Shown one piece after another: positions 34,540 to 44,800 of a stretch of DNA of 64,000 nt (positions within the stretch are counted from its first letter, which is position 1; each line of letters begins with the position of its first letter). The DNA is from CAJQGY01 sp905478015. Lineage in GTDB: Bacteria; Pseudomonadota; Gammaproteobacteria; Magnimaribacterales; D2472. A program made the translations under genes and the position numbers. Where the stretch lies: the NCBI GenBank assembly GCA_943788365.1, contig CALSPZ010000001.1, forward strand, positions 744,001 through 808,000. The letters are read 5' to 3'. The notes under the pieces are model-generated. The model saw only the letters and a program-made list of their open reading frames with translations, was not told the DNA's origin and made no database searches.

Positions 34540-34573
34540 GCGTATTCTAAGCTCCTAACAACCTTACTGTCAA
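34537..34573 (-). promoter_or_regulatory. S10 operon promoter
   Basis: Minus strand: perfect -35 TTGACA (34573-34568), 18-nt spacer, -10 TAGAAT (34549-34544), then ACGCCAC. The expected start is near 34537, leaving a leader of only about 60 nt before rpsJ. Confidence 0.8.
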
Positions 34574-34604
34574 CATATATGATGCAGTTTTCTTCTTTAT
34601 CTTT

Positions 34605-36707
34605 TTATGATGTTTTGAGTTGCTCAGCTATATTTTTTGGGACTTCACCATACTTAGTGAATTCCATTGTAAAAGTTGCTCTACCTTGAGTCGCTGATCT
34701 CAGATCTGTTGCGTAACCAAACATTTCAGCAAGCGGAACCTCTGAAGATACTTCTTTACCAGAAGTTATATCATCCATTCCTAATATTATTCCTCTTCTT
34801 CTATTAAGGTCGCCTACAACATCTCCCATATGCTCTTCAGGTGTGACTACCACTACCTTCATAACTGGTTCAAGTAAAGCAGGTTTTGCTTTGTTAGCGC
34901 CTTCTTTGAGTGCGTAGGATCCAGCAATTTTGAATGCCATTTCATTTGAATCAACATCATGGAATGACCCATCATACAAGGTAGCTCTTAAAGCAAGCAG
35001 AGGATATCCAGCTATAACACCATTCTGCATTTGCTCTTGAATACCTTTATTAACTGCAGGTATATATTCTTTTGGGATAACTCCACCAACAATCTTGTCT
35101 ACAAACTCATACTCATCATCAAGTCCTAATGGTTCTAGCTTAAGCCATACGTGACCATACTGTCCCTTACCACCACTTTGACGAACAAATTTACCTTCAA
35201 CTTCAACTGTTTCTTTAATTGTTTCTCTATATGCTACTTGCGGCTTACCAATATTAGCTTCAACTGAAAACTCTCTTCTCATCCTGTCGACTAGAACATC
35301 TAAATGCAATTCACCCATTCCGGATATAATTGTTTGGCCTGATTCTTCATCACTTGTTACTCTAAATGAAGGATCCTCTTGAGCAAGTTTTCCTAAAGCT
35401 AATGACATTTTTTCTTGATCTGGTTTGGACTTAGGTTCGACTGCAACAGATATTACGGGTTCTGGGAAATCCATTCTTTCAAGAACGATTGGCTTTGATG
35501 CATCTGATAATGTATCACCAGTAGTGATATCCTTTAAACCAATACATGCAGCAATGTCTCCAGCTCTAACCTCTTTAATTTCTTCTCTGTTGTTGGAGTG
35601 CATTTGAACCATTCTTCCAACCCTTTCTTTTTTAGACTTAGTAGAATTAATTACCGCATCTCCTACTGACAAGACTCCCGAATATACGCGGATAAATGTA
35701 AGTGTTCCTACAAATGGATCAGTTGCGATTTTAAATGCTAAAGCAGAAAAAGGTTCATCATCAGAAGATTTTCTTGAATCTTCTTCTTCATCTTCCTGAG
35801 AGTTATTAGGAATCACTCCTGTAATTGCTTTAACTTCATCAGGAGCAGGTAAAAATTCAACAACTGCGTCTAACATTGCTTGAACGCCCTTGTTTTTGAA
35901 TGCTGAACCACATAAACCAACAATTAACTCATTAGCTAGTGAACGTATTCTTAAACCTTCTTTAATTTGTTCAACTGATAAATCGCCTGATTCTAGATAG
36001 GCATCCATGAGCTCTTCATTTGCTTCAGCAGCAGCTTCAAGCATTTCTTCTCTGAGTTCATTACATCTTTCTAAAAGCTCTTCAGGTATATCTCTTGAAT
36101 CAAACGTTAAGCCTTGATCCTCTTCATTCCAATATATGGCTCGCATGTTTATTAGATCAACGACACCTTTAAAGTCTTCTTCTGCTCCAATGTTATATTG
36201 AATTGGTACAATATTTGCTTGAAGTCTATCTTTGATTTGCTGAACTACCCTATCAAAATTTGCTCCAGCTCTATCCATTTTATTAACAAATACTACTCTT
36301 GGAACTTCATATCTATTTGCCTGTCTCCAAACTGTTTCAGATTGAGGCTCAACACCAGATGTTCCACAAAATACAACAACTGCTCCGTCTAAAACTCTTA
36401 ACGATCTCTCTACTTCAATTGTGAAATCAACGTGGCCAGGAGTATCAATAATATTGATCCTATGTTGAGGAAATTGTTGCTCCATCCCACTCCAAAAACA
36501 AGTTGTAGCTGCCGATGTGATAGTAATCCCTCTCTCTTGCTCTTGCTCCATCCAGTCCATTGTAGCGGCGCCATCATGAACTTCCCCAATTTTATGAGAT
36601 AGGCCTGTATAAAAAAGAACTCTCTCGGTTGTTGTGGTTTTACCAGCATCAACGTGGGCACAGATTCCAACATTACGATATTTATTTAAAACAATTTGTC
36701 TAGCCAT
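34605..36707 (-). CDS. fusA: Elongation factor G
   Basis: GTPase that drives translocation and, with RRF, ribosome recycling. 700 residues; G1 AHVDAGKTTTTERV (about 18-31), DTPGHVDFT, NKMDRAGA, then domains II-V ending GRATFTMEFTKYGEVP. A short acidic insert (EDEEEDSRKSSDDE region, about 305-320) lies between the G domain and domain II. 24 nt after rpsG; no tuf follows, unlike the E. coli str operon. Confidence 0.98.
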   Translation of the reverse strand: MARQIVLNKYRNVGICAHVDAGKTTTTERVLFYTGLSHKIGEVHDGAATMDWMEQEQERGITITSAATTCFWSGMEQQFPQHRINIIDTPGHVDFTIEVERSLRVLDGAVVVFCGTSGVEPQSETVWRQANRYEVPRVVFVNKMDRAGANFDRVVQQIKDRLQANIVPIQYNIGAEEDFKGVVDLINMRAIYWNEEDQGLTFDSRDIPEELLERCNELREEMLEAAAEANEELMDAYLESGDLSVEQIKEGLRIRSLANELIVGLCGSAFKNKGVQAMLDAVVEFLPAPDEVKAITGVIPNNSQEDEEEDSRKSSDDEPFSALAFKIATDPFVGTLTFIRVYSGVLSVGDAVINSTKSKKERVGRMVQMHSNNREEIKEVRAGDIAACIGLKDITTGDTLSDASKPIVLERMDFPEPVISVAVEPKSKPDQEKMSLALGKLAQEDPSFRVTSDEESGQTIISGMGELHLDVLVDRMRREFSVEANIGKPQVAYRETIKETVEVEGKFVRQSGGKGQYGHVWLKLEPLGLDDEYEFVDKIVGGVIPKEYIPAVNKGIQEQMQNGVIAGYPLLALRATLYDGSFHDVDSNEMAFKIAGSYALKEGANKAKPALLEPVMKVVVVTPEEHMGDVVGDLNRRRGIILGMDDITSGKEVSSEVPLAEMFGYATDLRSATQGRATFTMEFTKYGEVPKNIAEQLKTS

Positions 36708-36731
36708 AGTATTTTATAATTTTTTAATTAA

Positions 36732-37202
36732 TTAGAATCTGAAATGAGAGAATGCCTTATTTGCTTCAGCCATTTTATGAACTTCTTCTTTTTTACGAAC
36801 CGCAGAACCTTTCTTCTGTGATGCATCTTGAAGCTCTCCTGCCAGTCTTAAATGCATAGATTTTTCACTTCTTTTTCTAGCAGCATCTACAATCCACCTC
36901 ATTGCTAGAGCTTGTCTTCTCGATGGCCTAATCTCTATAGGAACTTGATAATTTGCGCCACCAACTCTTCTTGATTTCACTTCAACAACTGGGCTAACCT
37001 CAGATAAAGCTTTTGAAAAAATTTCAAGTGGATCTTCTTTGCTAGTTTTTGTTATTTGATCAAATGCTCCATAAACGATTTTTTCTGCTGTAGATTTTTT
37101 ACCATCTTTCATCAGATTATTCATGAATTTAGCTAAGACTACATCTTTATATTTGGGATCTGGTAGTACTTTTCTCTTTTCGGGACTTCTTCTTCTTGGC
37201 AT
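36732..37202 (-). CDS. rpsG: 30S ribosomal protein S7
   Basis: Primary binder of the 16S 3' domain. 156 residues from MPRRRSPEKRKVLPDPKYKD to MAEANKAFSHFRF. Only 2 nt separate it from rpsL, so the S7-binding intercistronic structure of E. coli (about 100 nt) is absent. Confidence 0.98.
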   Translation of the reverse strand: MPRRRSPEKRKVLPDPKYKDVVLAKFMNNLMKDGKKSTAEKIVYGAFDQITKTSKEDPLEIFSKALSEVSPVVEVKSRRVGGANYQVPIEIRPSRRQALAMRWIVDAARKRSEKSMHLRLAGELQDASQKKGSAVRKKEEVHKMAEANKAFSHFRF

Positions 37203-37204
37203 AA

Positions 37205-37576
37205 TTATTTACCTTTTTTGGCTCCATATTTTGATCGTCTTTGTTTTCTTCCAGCTACACCAGATGTATCAAGCGTTCCTCTGACAGTATGATATCTAAC
37301 ACCTGGAAGATCTTTAACTCTTCCGCCTCTTATAAGAACAAGTGAATGTTCTTGAAGGTTATGGCCTTCTCCACCTATATATGAAGTTACTTCAAAGCCA
37401 CTAGTTAACCTGACCCTACACACTTTCCTAAGAGCTGAGTTAGGTTTTTTAGGAGTAGTTGTGTATACACGGGTGCAGACACCTCTTCTTTGAGGGCAAG
37501 CTTTAAGAGCCGGCACATCAGTTTTCCTTACCTTTGGTTTTCTAGATTTTTTAACTAATTGATTTACTGTTGCCAT
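37205..37576 (-). CDS. rpsL: 30S ribosomal protein S12
   Basis: Decoding-centre protein. 123 residues; TTPKKPNSALRKVCRVRL and RGGRVKDLPGVRYH carry the two lysines whose mutation gives streptomycin resistance, both wild type. First str gene, 58 nt after rpoC with a GC-rich hairpin between. Confidence 0.98.
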   Translation of the reverse strand: MATVNQLVKKSRKPKVRKTDVPALKACPQRRGVCTRVYTTTPKKPNSALRKVCRVRLTSGFEVTSYIGGEGHNLQEHSLVLIRGGRVKDLPGVRYHTVRGTLDTSGVAGRKQRRSKYGAKKGK

Positions 37577-37598
37577 AATATATATTTTTTAGTTTAGG

Positions 37599-37630
37599 CC
37601 GCGATTTTATAGAGCAGAATCGCCGCGGTC
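37599..37630 (-). promoter_or_regulatory. GC-rich hairpin between rpoC and rpsL
   Basis: GCGATT (RNA at 37623-37618) pairs with AATCGC (37606-37601), extendable by flanking CC/GG, just after the rpoC stop. No U-run follows (CTAAACTAAAAAATAT), so it is not a standard terminator; attenuation or RNA processing are possible. Confidence 0.4.
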
Positions 37631-37634
37631 AACA

Positions 37635-40600
37635 TTATTCCTCATTTTCTTGCAGTTCCTGTCTTAATGCCTCTTCTATATCGTCAGCTGATAGAGTTTG
37701 CTCATCAAGGTCGTATTGCTTTTTGTTTCTTAGTTTGTCGTGGAATTCCATACCTGTACCTGCAGGGATAAGTCTTCCAACAACAACATTCTCTTTTAAA
37801 CCACGTAAATGATCTTTCTTTCCAGTAACTGCTGCTTCCGTAAGAACTCTTGTAGTTTCTTGGAATGAAGCTGCTGAAATAAATGAGTTTGTTGCTAAAG
37901 ATGCTTTTGTAATACCAAGCAAAACTCTTTCAAACTGTGCGGGTGTTTTACCTGAAGCAGACACTCTCTCGTTTTCTTCTTTAAGCTCAGCATAATCAAC
38001 CTGATCACCTTGAATAAATTTAGTATCCTCACCATCAACTATCAATGCTTTTCTTAGCATTTGTCTTAAAATAGTTTCTATATGCTTGTCATTAATTGAA
38101 ACTCCCTGAAGTCTGTAGACATCTTGGATTTCATTGACTATAAAGTTTGTAAGTTCTGGTATTCCTTTTAATCTCAAAATATCATGAGGGCTAAATGGGC
38201 CATCAGAAATAACATCACCTTTAGTAATTCTCTCTCCTTCAAAAACAGATAGTGTCCTATGTTTTGGAATAAGCATCTCGACATTATGTGATTTTTTAGT
38301 TGCGCCCTCTGGAGAAATAACTAGTCTTACCTTTCCTTTGGTTTCCTTACCAAAAGATATAATTCCAGTTTCTTCTGAGAGAACAGCTGCGTCTTTAGGT
38401 TTTCTTGCTTCAAATAAGTCAGCTACCCTAGGCAGTCCACCAGTAATATCTTTTGTTTTAGAAGCAACCAGAGGTATTCTTGCTAAAACCTCCCCAGCAG
38501 TAAGTTTCTGTCCATCCTTAAGATTGACAAGTGCATTTGCAGGCATCGTATATGTTGCGGGAGCTTTGTAATCACCAACAAGAACGGTTTTACCTTTCGA
38601 GTCTACTATCGATATCGATGGGACTAACTCTTTTCCAGCAGATGGTCTTTCCGAAGTTTCAATAACCTCTACGCTGCTTAATCCAGTTAATTCATCAGTT
38701 TGAGACCTTACTGTTACGCCATCTTCAATATCAGAGAATTTAATCTTACCTGATGTTTCTGAAATAATAGGTCTTGTATAAGGATCCCACGAAGCAACTT
38801 TAGTACCTTGCTCAAGATTAGCTTTATTAGAAACTTCCAATGTTGCACCATAAGGGACTTTATATTGCTCAACGATTCTTCCCTGGCCATCTTCAACTAT
38901 GCAAAGTGCATTTCTTGATACAACGACTTGAAGCTTATCTTTGTTGGTAACTGTTTTCATATCTTCAGAAAAACTAACCACACCTGTATTTTTGTTAAAT
39001 ATGGCATTATCTTCAGAAGAGCTAGATGCAGCACCACCAATATGGAATGTACGCATAGTTAACTGAGTGCCAGGCTCTCCAATAGATTGAGCAGCAACAA
39101 TACCAACTGCCTCACCTCTATGAACTAAATGACCTCTTGCAAGATCTCGACCATAACATTTTGAACATACTCCAATAGATGCTTCACATGTCATTGGTGA
39201 TCTAACTTGAAGTGATGATAGGTTTAATGATTCTATCTGTGCAACAGCATCCTCATCCAACATTGTTCCCTCTTCAAATAATAAATTGCCGTCGTTATCA
39301 TTGATTGGTTCAGCTATTACTCTTCCAAGAATCCTATCTGTTAAGGCCTGTATAATTTCTCCACCATCAATAATAGATGTTACTGTGATTGAGTTTTTGG
39401 TTCCACAATCATCAATATTTATAACTGAATCCATAGAGACATCACAAAGCCTTCTTGTTAAATAACCAGAGTTAGCTGTTTTCAGAGCTGTATCTGCCAA
39501 TCCTTTTCTTGCTCCATGAGTGGAGATAAAGTACTGAAGAACGGATAATCCCTCTCTAAAGTTAGCAGTAATAGGTGTTTCAATGATAGAACCATCAGGT
39601 TTTGACATTAAACCCCTCATTCCGGATAACTGTCTAATCTGCGCAGGAGATCCTCTTGCGCCTGAATCAGCATAAATGTATACAGAGTTAAATGAAGATT
39701 GTTCAACCTCTTCGCCATCAGGGTTTACTGCTACTTCTGTACTAATTTTTTCCATCATGGCTTTCGCAACTTGTTCATTAGCTCTTGACCATATATCTAT
39801 AACTTTATTATATCTTTCACCACGAGTAACTAGACCTGAGTCAAACTGTTTCTCAATGGCTTTTACTTCTTTTTCTGATGCATCAATAATCCCTGCTTTT
39901 TCTTCAGGAATTACAAAGTCGTTAACACCAATAGATGAACCTGATCTGGTTGAGAAATCAAAGCCCAGGTACATTAACTGATCTGCAAATATTACTGTGC
40001 TTTTTAGTCCAGCTTTTCGATAAGAAATATCAACAAGTTTAGATATAAGTTTTTTATTTAAAACTTTATTAATATTTTCAAAGCCAACTTCTTTAGGAGT
40101 GATTCTCCAAATAATAATTCTACCTACAGTTGTATCAACTATAGACGTATTTCCAGAAGAGTCCTTTATCCTAACTTTAATTGCAGAATGGATAGAAATT
40201 GTTTCGGTTTCATAGGCTCTTAAAACTTCATCAGGATTACTAAAAACCCTTCCATTACCTACAGCACTCGCATTTTCTCTAGTCATATAATACAAACCAA
40301 GAACAACATCTTGAGTTGGGTTTATTATAGGCGAGCCATCCGCTGGAGATAAGATGTTATTTGTGGACATCATTAATGCTCTGGCTTCTAGCTGGGCTTC
40401 AAGAGTAAGTGGAACATGAACTGCCATTTGGTCGCCATCAAAGTCAGCATTAAATGCAACACAAACCAAAGGATGAAGCTGAATTGCTTTACCTTCGATT
40501 AATTTTGGTTCAAATGCTTGTAGCCCAAGTCTGTGAAGTGTTGGAGCTCTGTTCAACATTACAGGATGCTCTCTTATAACATCTTCTAGAACCTCCCAAA

Positions 40601-41816
40601 CTTCTGGTGTTTCTCTCTCTACGAGTTTTTTAGCTGCTTTGATTGTAGTTGCAAGCTCTCTTCTTTCTAATTCACCATATACAAATGGTTTGAATAGCTC
40701 TAGAGCCATTTTTTTAGGTAGCCCACATTGATGAAGTTTTAAATTTGGTCCGGAAACAATTACAGATCTTCCAGAATAATCAACACGCTTACCAAGAAGG
40801 TTTTGTCTAAATCTTCCGCCCTTACCTTTAATCATATCAGCAAGTGATTTAAGAGGTCTCTTGTTAGTTCCAGTTATTACTCTTCCGCGCCTTCCATTAT
40901 CCAATAGAGCATCTACAGATTCCTGAAGCATTCTCTTCTCATTTCTTACAATAATTTCAGGAGCACTTAACTCTAAGAGCCTTTTTAGTCTATTATTTCT
41001 GTTGATTACTCTTCTATATAAATCATTTAAATCAGATGTAGCAAATCTACCGCCTTCGAGAGGTACTAATGGTCTTAGGTCTGGTGGTAAAACAGGAAGA
41101 ACATTCATTATCATCCATTCAGGCCTATTTCCTGAGTCATTAAATGCTTCAAGTAATTTAAGTCTTTTTGATAGTTTCTTTAATTTTGTTTCAGAATTAG
41201 TTTGTGGAATTTCTTCTCTTATAATTCTTATCTCATCATTAACATCTAATTCTTCAAGCAAGATCTGAACAGCTTCGGCACCCATGCCTGCAGAAAACTC
41301 ATCACCAAATTCTTCATACTTTTCTACCCATTCTTCTTCAGTAAGTATTTGACCTTTTTCAAGCTCTGTAAGCCCTGGATCTGTAACGATATAACTCTCA
41401 AAATATAAAACTCTTTCAATTTCACGCAAAGTAACATTAAGAAGTAAACCAATTCTTGATGGTAAAGATTTTAAAAACCAAATATGAGCAACAGGTGCGG
41501 CAAGGTCTATATGCCCCATTCTTTCTCTTCTAACTTTTGCTAAAGTAACCTCTACACCACATTTTTCACAGACAACGCCTCTATGCTTCATCCTTTTATA
41601 TTTACCACAAATACATTCGTAGTCTTTTATTGGTCCAAATATTTTAGAGCAAAATAGACCATCTCTTTCTGGTTTAAAAGTTCTGTAGTTTATTGTTTCA
41701 GGTTTTTTAACTTCGCCAAAAGACCATGACTTTATAACTTGCGGTGAAGCAAGCCCTGCAGATATAGTAGTAAAATCTTCTTGACCAGTTTTCAGTAAAT
41801 TTAATAAGTCTCTCAA
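37635..41816 (-). CDS. rpoC: RNA polymerase beta-prime subunit (TTG start)
   Basis: Catalytic subunit with the magnesium-binding motif NADFDGDQMAVH. 1393 residues; N-terminal zinc site CICGKYKRMKHRGVVCEKCG, second zinc site ending CEASIGVCSKCYGRD, bridge and trigger helices (GEPGTQLTMRTFHIGGAAS). The start is TTG with TAGGAGA just upstream; the E. coli start at the same position is also non-ATG. 9 nt after rpoB. Confidence 0.98.
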   Translation of the reverse strand: MRDLLNLLKTGQEDFTTISAGLASPQVIKSWSFGEVKKPETINYRTFKPERDGLFCSKIFGPIKDYECICGKYKRMKHRGVVCEKCGVEVTLAKVRRERMGHIDLAAPVAHIWFLKSLPSRIGLLLNVTLREIERVLYFESYIVTDPGLTELEKGQILTEEEWVEKYEEFGDEFSAGMGAEAVQILLEELDVNDEIRIIREEIPQTNSETKLKKLSKRLKLLEAFNDSGNRPEWMIMNVLPVLPPDLRPLVPLEGGRFATSDLNDLYRRVINRNNRLKRLLELSAPEIIVRNEKRMLQESVDALLDNGRRGRVITGTNKRPLKSLADMIKGKGGRFRQNLLGKRVDYSGRSVIVSGPNLKLHQCGLPKKMALELFKPFVYGELERRELATTIKAAKKLVERETPEVWEVLEDVIREHPVMLNRAPTLHRLGLQAFEPKLIEGKAIQLHPLVCVAFNADFDGDQMAVHVPLTLEAQLEARALMMSTNNILSPADGSPIINPTQDVVLGLYYMTRENASAVGNGRVFSNPDEVLRAYETETISIHSAIKVRIKDSSGNTSIVDTTVGRIIIWRITPKEVGFENINKVLNKKLISKLVDISYRKAGLKSTVIFADQLMYLGFDFSTRSGSSIGVNDFVIPEEKAGIIDASEKEVKAIEKQFDSGLVTRGERYNKVIDIWSRANEQVAKAMMEKISTEVAVNPDGEEVEQSSFNSVYIYADSGARGSPAQIRQLSGMRGLMSKPDGSIIETPITANFREGLSVLQYFISTHGARKGLADTALKTANSGYLTRRLCDVSMDSVINIDDCGTKNSITVTSIIDGGEIIQALTDRILGRVIAEPINDNDGNLLFEEGTMLDEDAVAQIESLNLSSLQVRSPMTCEASIGVCSKCYGRDLARGHLVHRGEAVGIVAAQSIGEPGTQLTMRTFHIGGAASSSSEDNAIFNKNTGVVSFSEDMKTVTNKDKLQVVVSRNALCIVEDGQGRIVEQYKVPYGATLEVSNKANLEQGTKVASWDPYTRPIISETSGKIKFSDIEDGVTVRSQTDELTGLSSVEVIETSERPSAGKELVPSISIVDSKGKTVLVGDYKAPATYTMPANALVNLKDGQKLTAGEVLARIPLVASKTKDITGGLPRVADLFEARKPKDAAVLSEETGIISFGKETKGKVRLVISPEGATKKSHNVEMLIPKHRTLSVFEGERITKGDVISDGPFSPHDILRLKGIPELTNFIVNEIQDVYRLQGVSINDKHIETILRQMLRKALIVDGEDTKFIQGDQVDYAELKEENERVSASGKTPAQFERVLLGITKASLATNSFISAASFQETTRVLTEAAVTGKKDHLRGLKENVVVGRLIPAGTGMEFHDKLRNKKQYDLDEQTLSADDIEEALRQELQENEE

Positions 41817-41825
41817 TTTTATCTC

Positions 41826-44800
41826 CTAGTTTTCTGAGTCTAATTCAATGTTAATACCTAGCGATTTGATTTCTTTGCTAAGTACATTAAAGGATTCAGG
41901 TATATTTGCGTCCATTTCAAATGAACCATCAACAATATTTTTATACATTTTAGTTCTTCCAGAAACATCATCTGATTTAACGGTAAGCATTTCTTGAAGA
42001 GTGTATGATGCGCCGTAAGCTTCAAGCGCCCAAACCTCCATCTCACCAAACCTCTGACCTCCAAACTGAGCCTTACCACCTAACGGCTGCTGAGTTACAA
42101 GGCTGTATGAACCAGTAGATCTAGCATGCATTTTGTCATCAACCAAATGATTTAACTTAATCATATACATATAACCAACTGTTACAGGTCTTTCAAACTT
42201 AGTACCTGTCCTTCCATCATATAAAGTAAATTGACCTGATTCAGGAAGTTTTGCTAATTTTAATAAGTCCTTAACTTCAGACTCCTTTGCACCATCAAAT
42301 ACAGGAGTTGCTATAGGTAAACCATCTCTTAGATTGTTGGCAAGTTCAAGTATTTCTCGATTATTAAATGCATTAAGATCTTCTTTGTTAGCAGCATTTT
42401 TATTGTATAGCTTTTCTAAATAGTCCTTAAGCTCTGCTGGTTTTGCATTATCCCTCAACATTAAATCAATTTGCTTACCAATACCTTTGGCTGCAGATCC
42501 CATGTGTGTCTCAAGAATCTGACCAACATTCATTCTTGATGGAACTCCTAGAGGGTTCAAGCATATATCTACTGGATCACCATTTTCATCATAAGGCATA
42601 TCTTCAACTGGCATAATTTCAGAAATAACACCCTTGTTACCATGACGTCCAGCCATTTTGTCACCAGGTTGTATTCTTCTTTTAATAGCTAAATAAACTT
42701 TAACAATTTTTATGACCCCAGGGGCTAAATCATGCCCTCTAATAATCTTAGCTCTTTTCTCTTCAAACCTATCTTTAATGCCTTTAATATATTTCTTAAA
42801 GGTTTTTTCTGTTTGTTCGATTGAAGAATTTAATGATTCATTATCTGTTCTTATAGCAAAAACATCATTCAATGATAAATCAGCAAGCATATCTATAGTA
42901 ATAGTAGATCCTTTTTTAATTCCATTACCCTTAACAGCTTTAGCTCCTTTTAAAAGATCGCAAACTCTTGTTCTAGTTGCCTCTTCTACAACAGCTGCTT
43001 CATCATCAGCATCTTTCTTAGATTGGTCTAAATGATCCTGCTCAATCGCTTGAGTCCTCTCATCTTTTTCAACACCATCTCTAGTGAAAACCTCAACACC
43101 AATTACTGTTCCTTTAGAGCTCGATCTCTGAGAAGTATCCTTTACATCAGAAGCTTTTTCACCAAATATTGCTCTTAAAAGTTTTTCTTCAGGTGATAAT
43201 TGAGTCTCGCCTTTAGGTGTTATTTTTCCTACTAAAATATCCCCAGGTGCTACTTCTGCACCAACATAAACAATCCCACAATCATCTAGTTTGTTAAGAG
43301 ATCCTTCTCCAACATTAGGAATATCAGCTGTTATCTCTTCTGAGCCTAATTTTGTATCCCTAGCAACACAAACAATTTCTTGAATATGAATGGAAGTAAA
43401 CCTGTCCTCTCTTGCTACTTTTTCTGAAATTAGGATAGAGTCTTCAAAGTTATAACCGTTCCATGGCATAAATGCTATTCTTATATTCTGTCCAAGGGCT
43501 AGCTCTCCGTTATCAATAGAAGGACCATCTGCAAGAACGTCACCTCTTTTTATAGAGTCGCCCACTCTAACAATAGGTCTTTGATTTATGCACGTATTCT
43601 GATTTGATCTTGTATATTTAATTAGATTGTAAATATCAGCAGCTGAATCAGCTTTTTTGTCAGTAACCCTAACAACTACTCTTGAGGCATCTACACTCTC
43701 AACAACGCCATTATTTTTTGCAACTACACATACACCAGAGTCTCTAGCGACAACTGACTCAAGACCTGTACCAACGAGTGGTTTTTCCGCACGAAGTACT
43801 GGAACTGCTTGTCTTTGCATATTAGATCCCATTAATGCTCTGTTAGCATCATCATGTTCTAAAAATGGTATCAATGATGCAGCAATAGATACAACCTGCT
43901 GAGGAGATACATCCATTAGATCTACTCTATCTGGGGACATTAATTCAAATTCACTTGCATGTCTAACTGCTACAAGATCATCAACAAATTTGTTATTTTT
44001 ATCTAAAGTTACGTTTGCCTGAGCAATAACATGTTCTCCTTCGTCAATAGCTGAAAGATACACTATTTCGTCCGTTACCTTTCCATTAGATACTTTCCTA
44101 TAAGGAGTTTCTATAAAGCCATATTGATTTGTTCTTGAATATGAAGCAAACGAATTTATTAAACCAATATTGGGTCCTTCGGGAGTTTCAATCGGGCACA
44201 CTCTTCCATAATGAGTTGGGTGAACATCTCTTACTTCAAAACCAGCTCTTTCTCTTGTTAATCCTCCTGGGCCCAATGCTGAAACTCTTCTTTTATGAGT
44301 GATTTCTGAAAGCGGATTATTTTGATCCATGAATTGCGATAATTGACTGGAACCAAAAAACTCTTTTATCGCAGCGGTTACAGGTTTCGCGTTAATCAGA
44401 TCCTGAGGCCCTAGCTCATCTGCCTCTGCCATACTTAATCTTTCTCTAACAGCTCTCTCAACTCTTATTAAACCAACTCTAAATTGATTAGCAGTCATTT
44501 CACCAACAGATCTAACTCTTCTGTTACCTAAATGATCAATGTCGTCAACAATATCATGGCCGTCCCGAATATTTACGATCCCTTTCATCACCTCGATAAT
44601 ATCTTCTTTATCAAGAATATTTGGATTATCTTTATCAGAATCAAGCTTGAGTCTTCTGTTGAACTTCATTCTTCCAACTTCAGATAAGTCATATCTTTCT
44701 TGATTGAAGAATAGATTTTCAAATAATGTTTCAGCAGAATCTTTTGTAGGCGGCTCTCCTGGTCTCATCATTCTATAGATTTCAACTAAAGCTTCGAGCC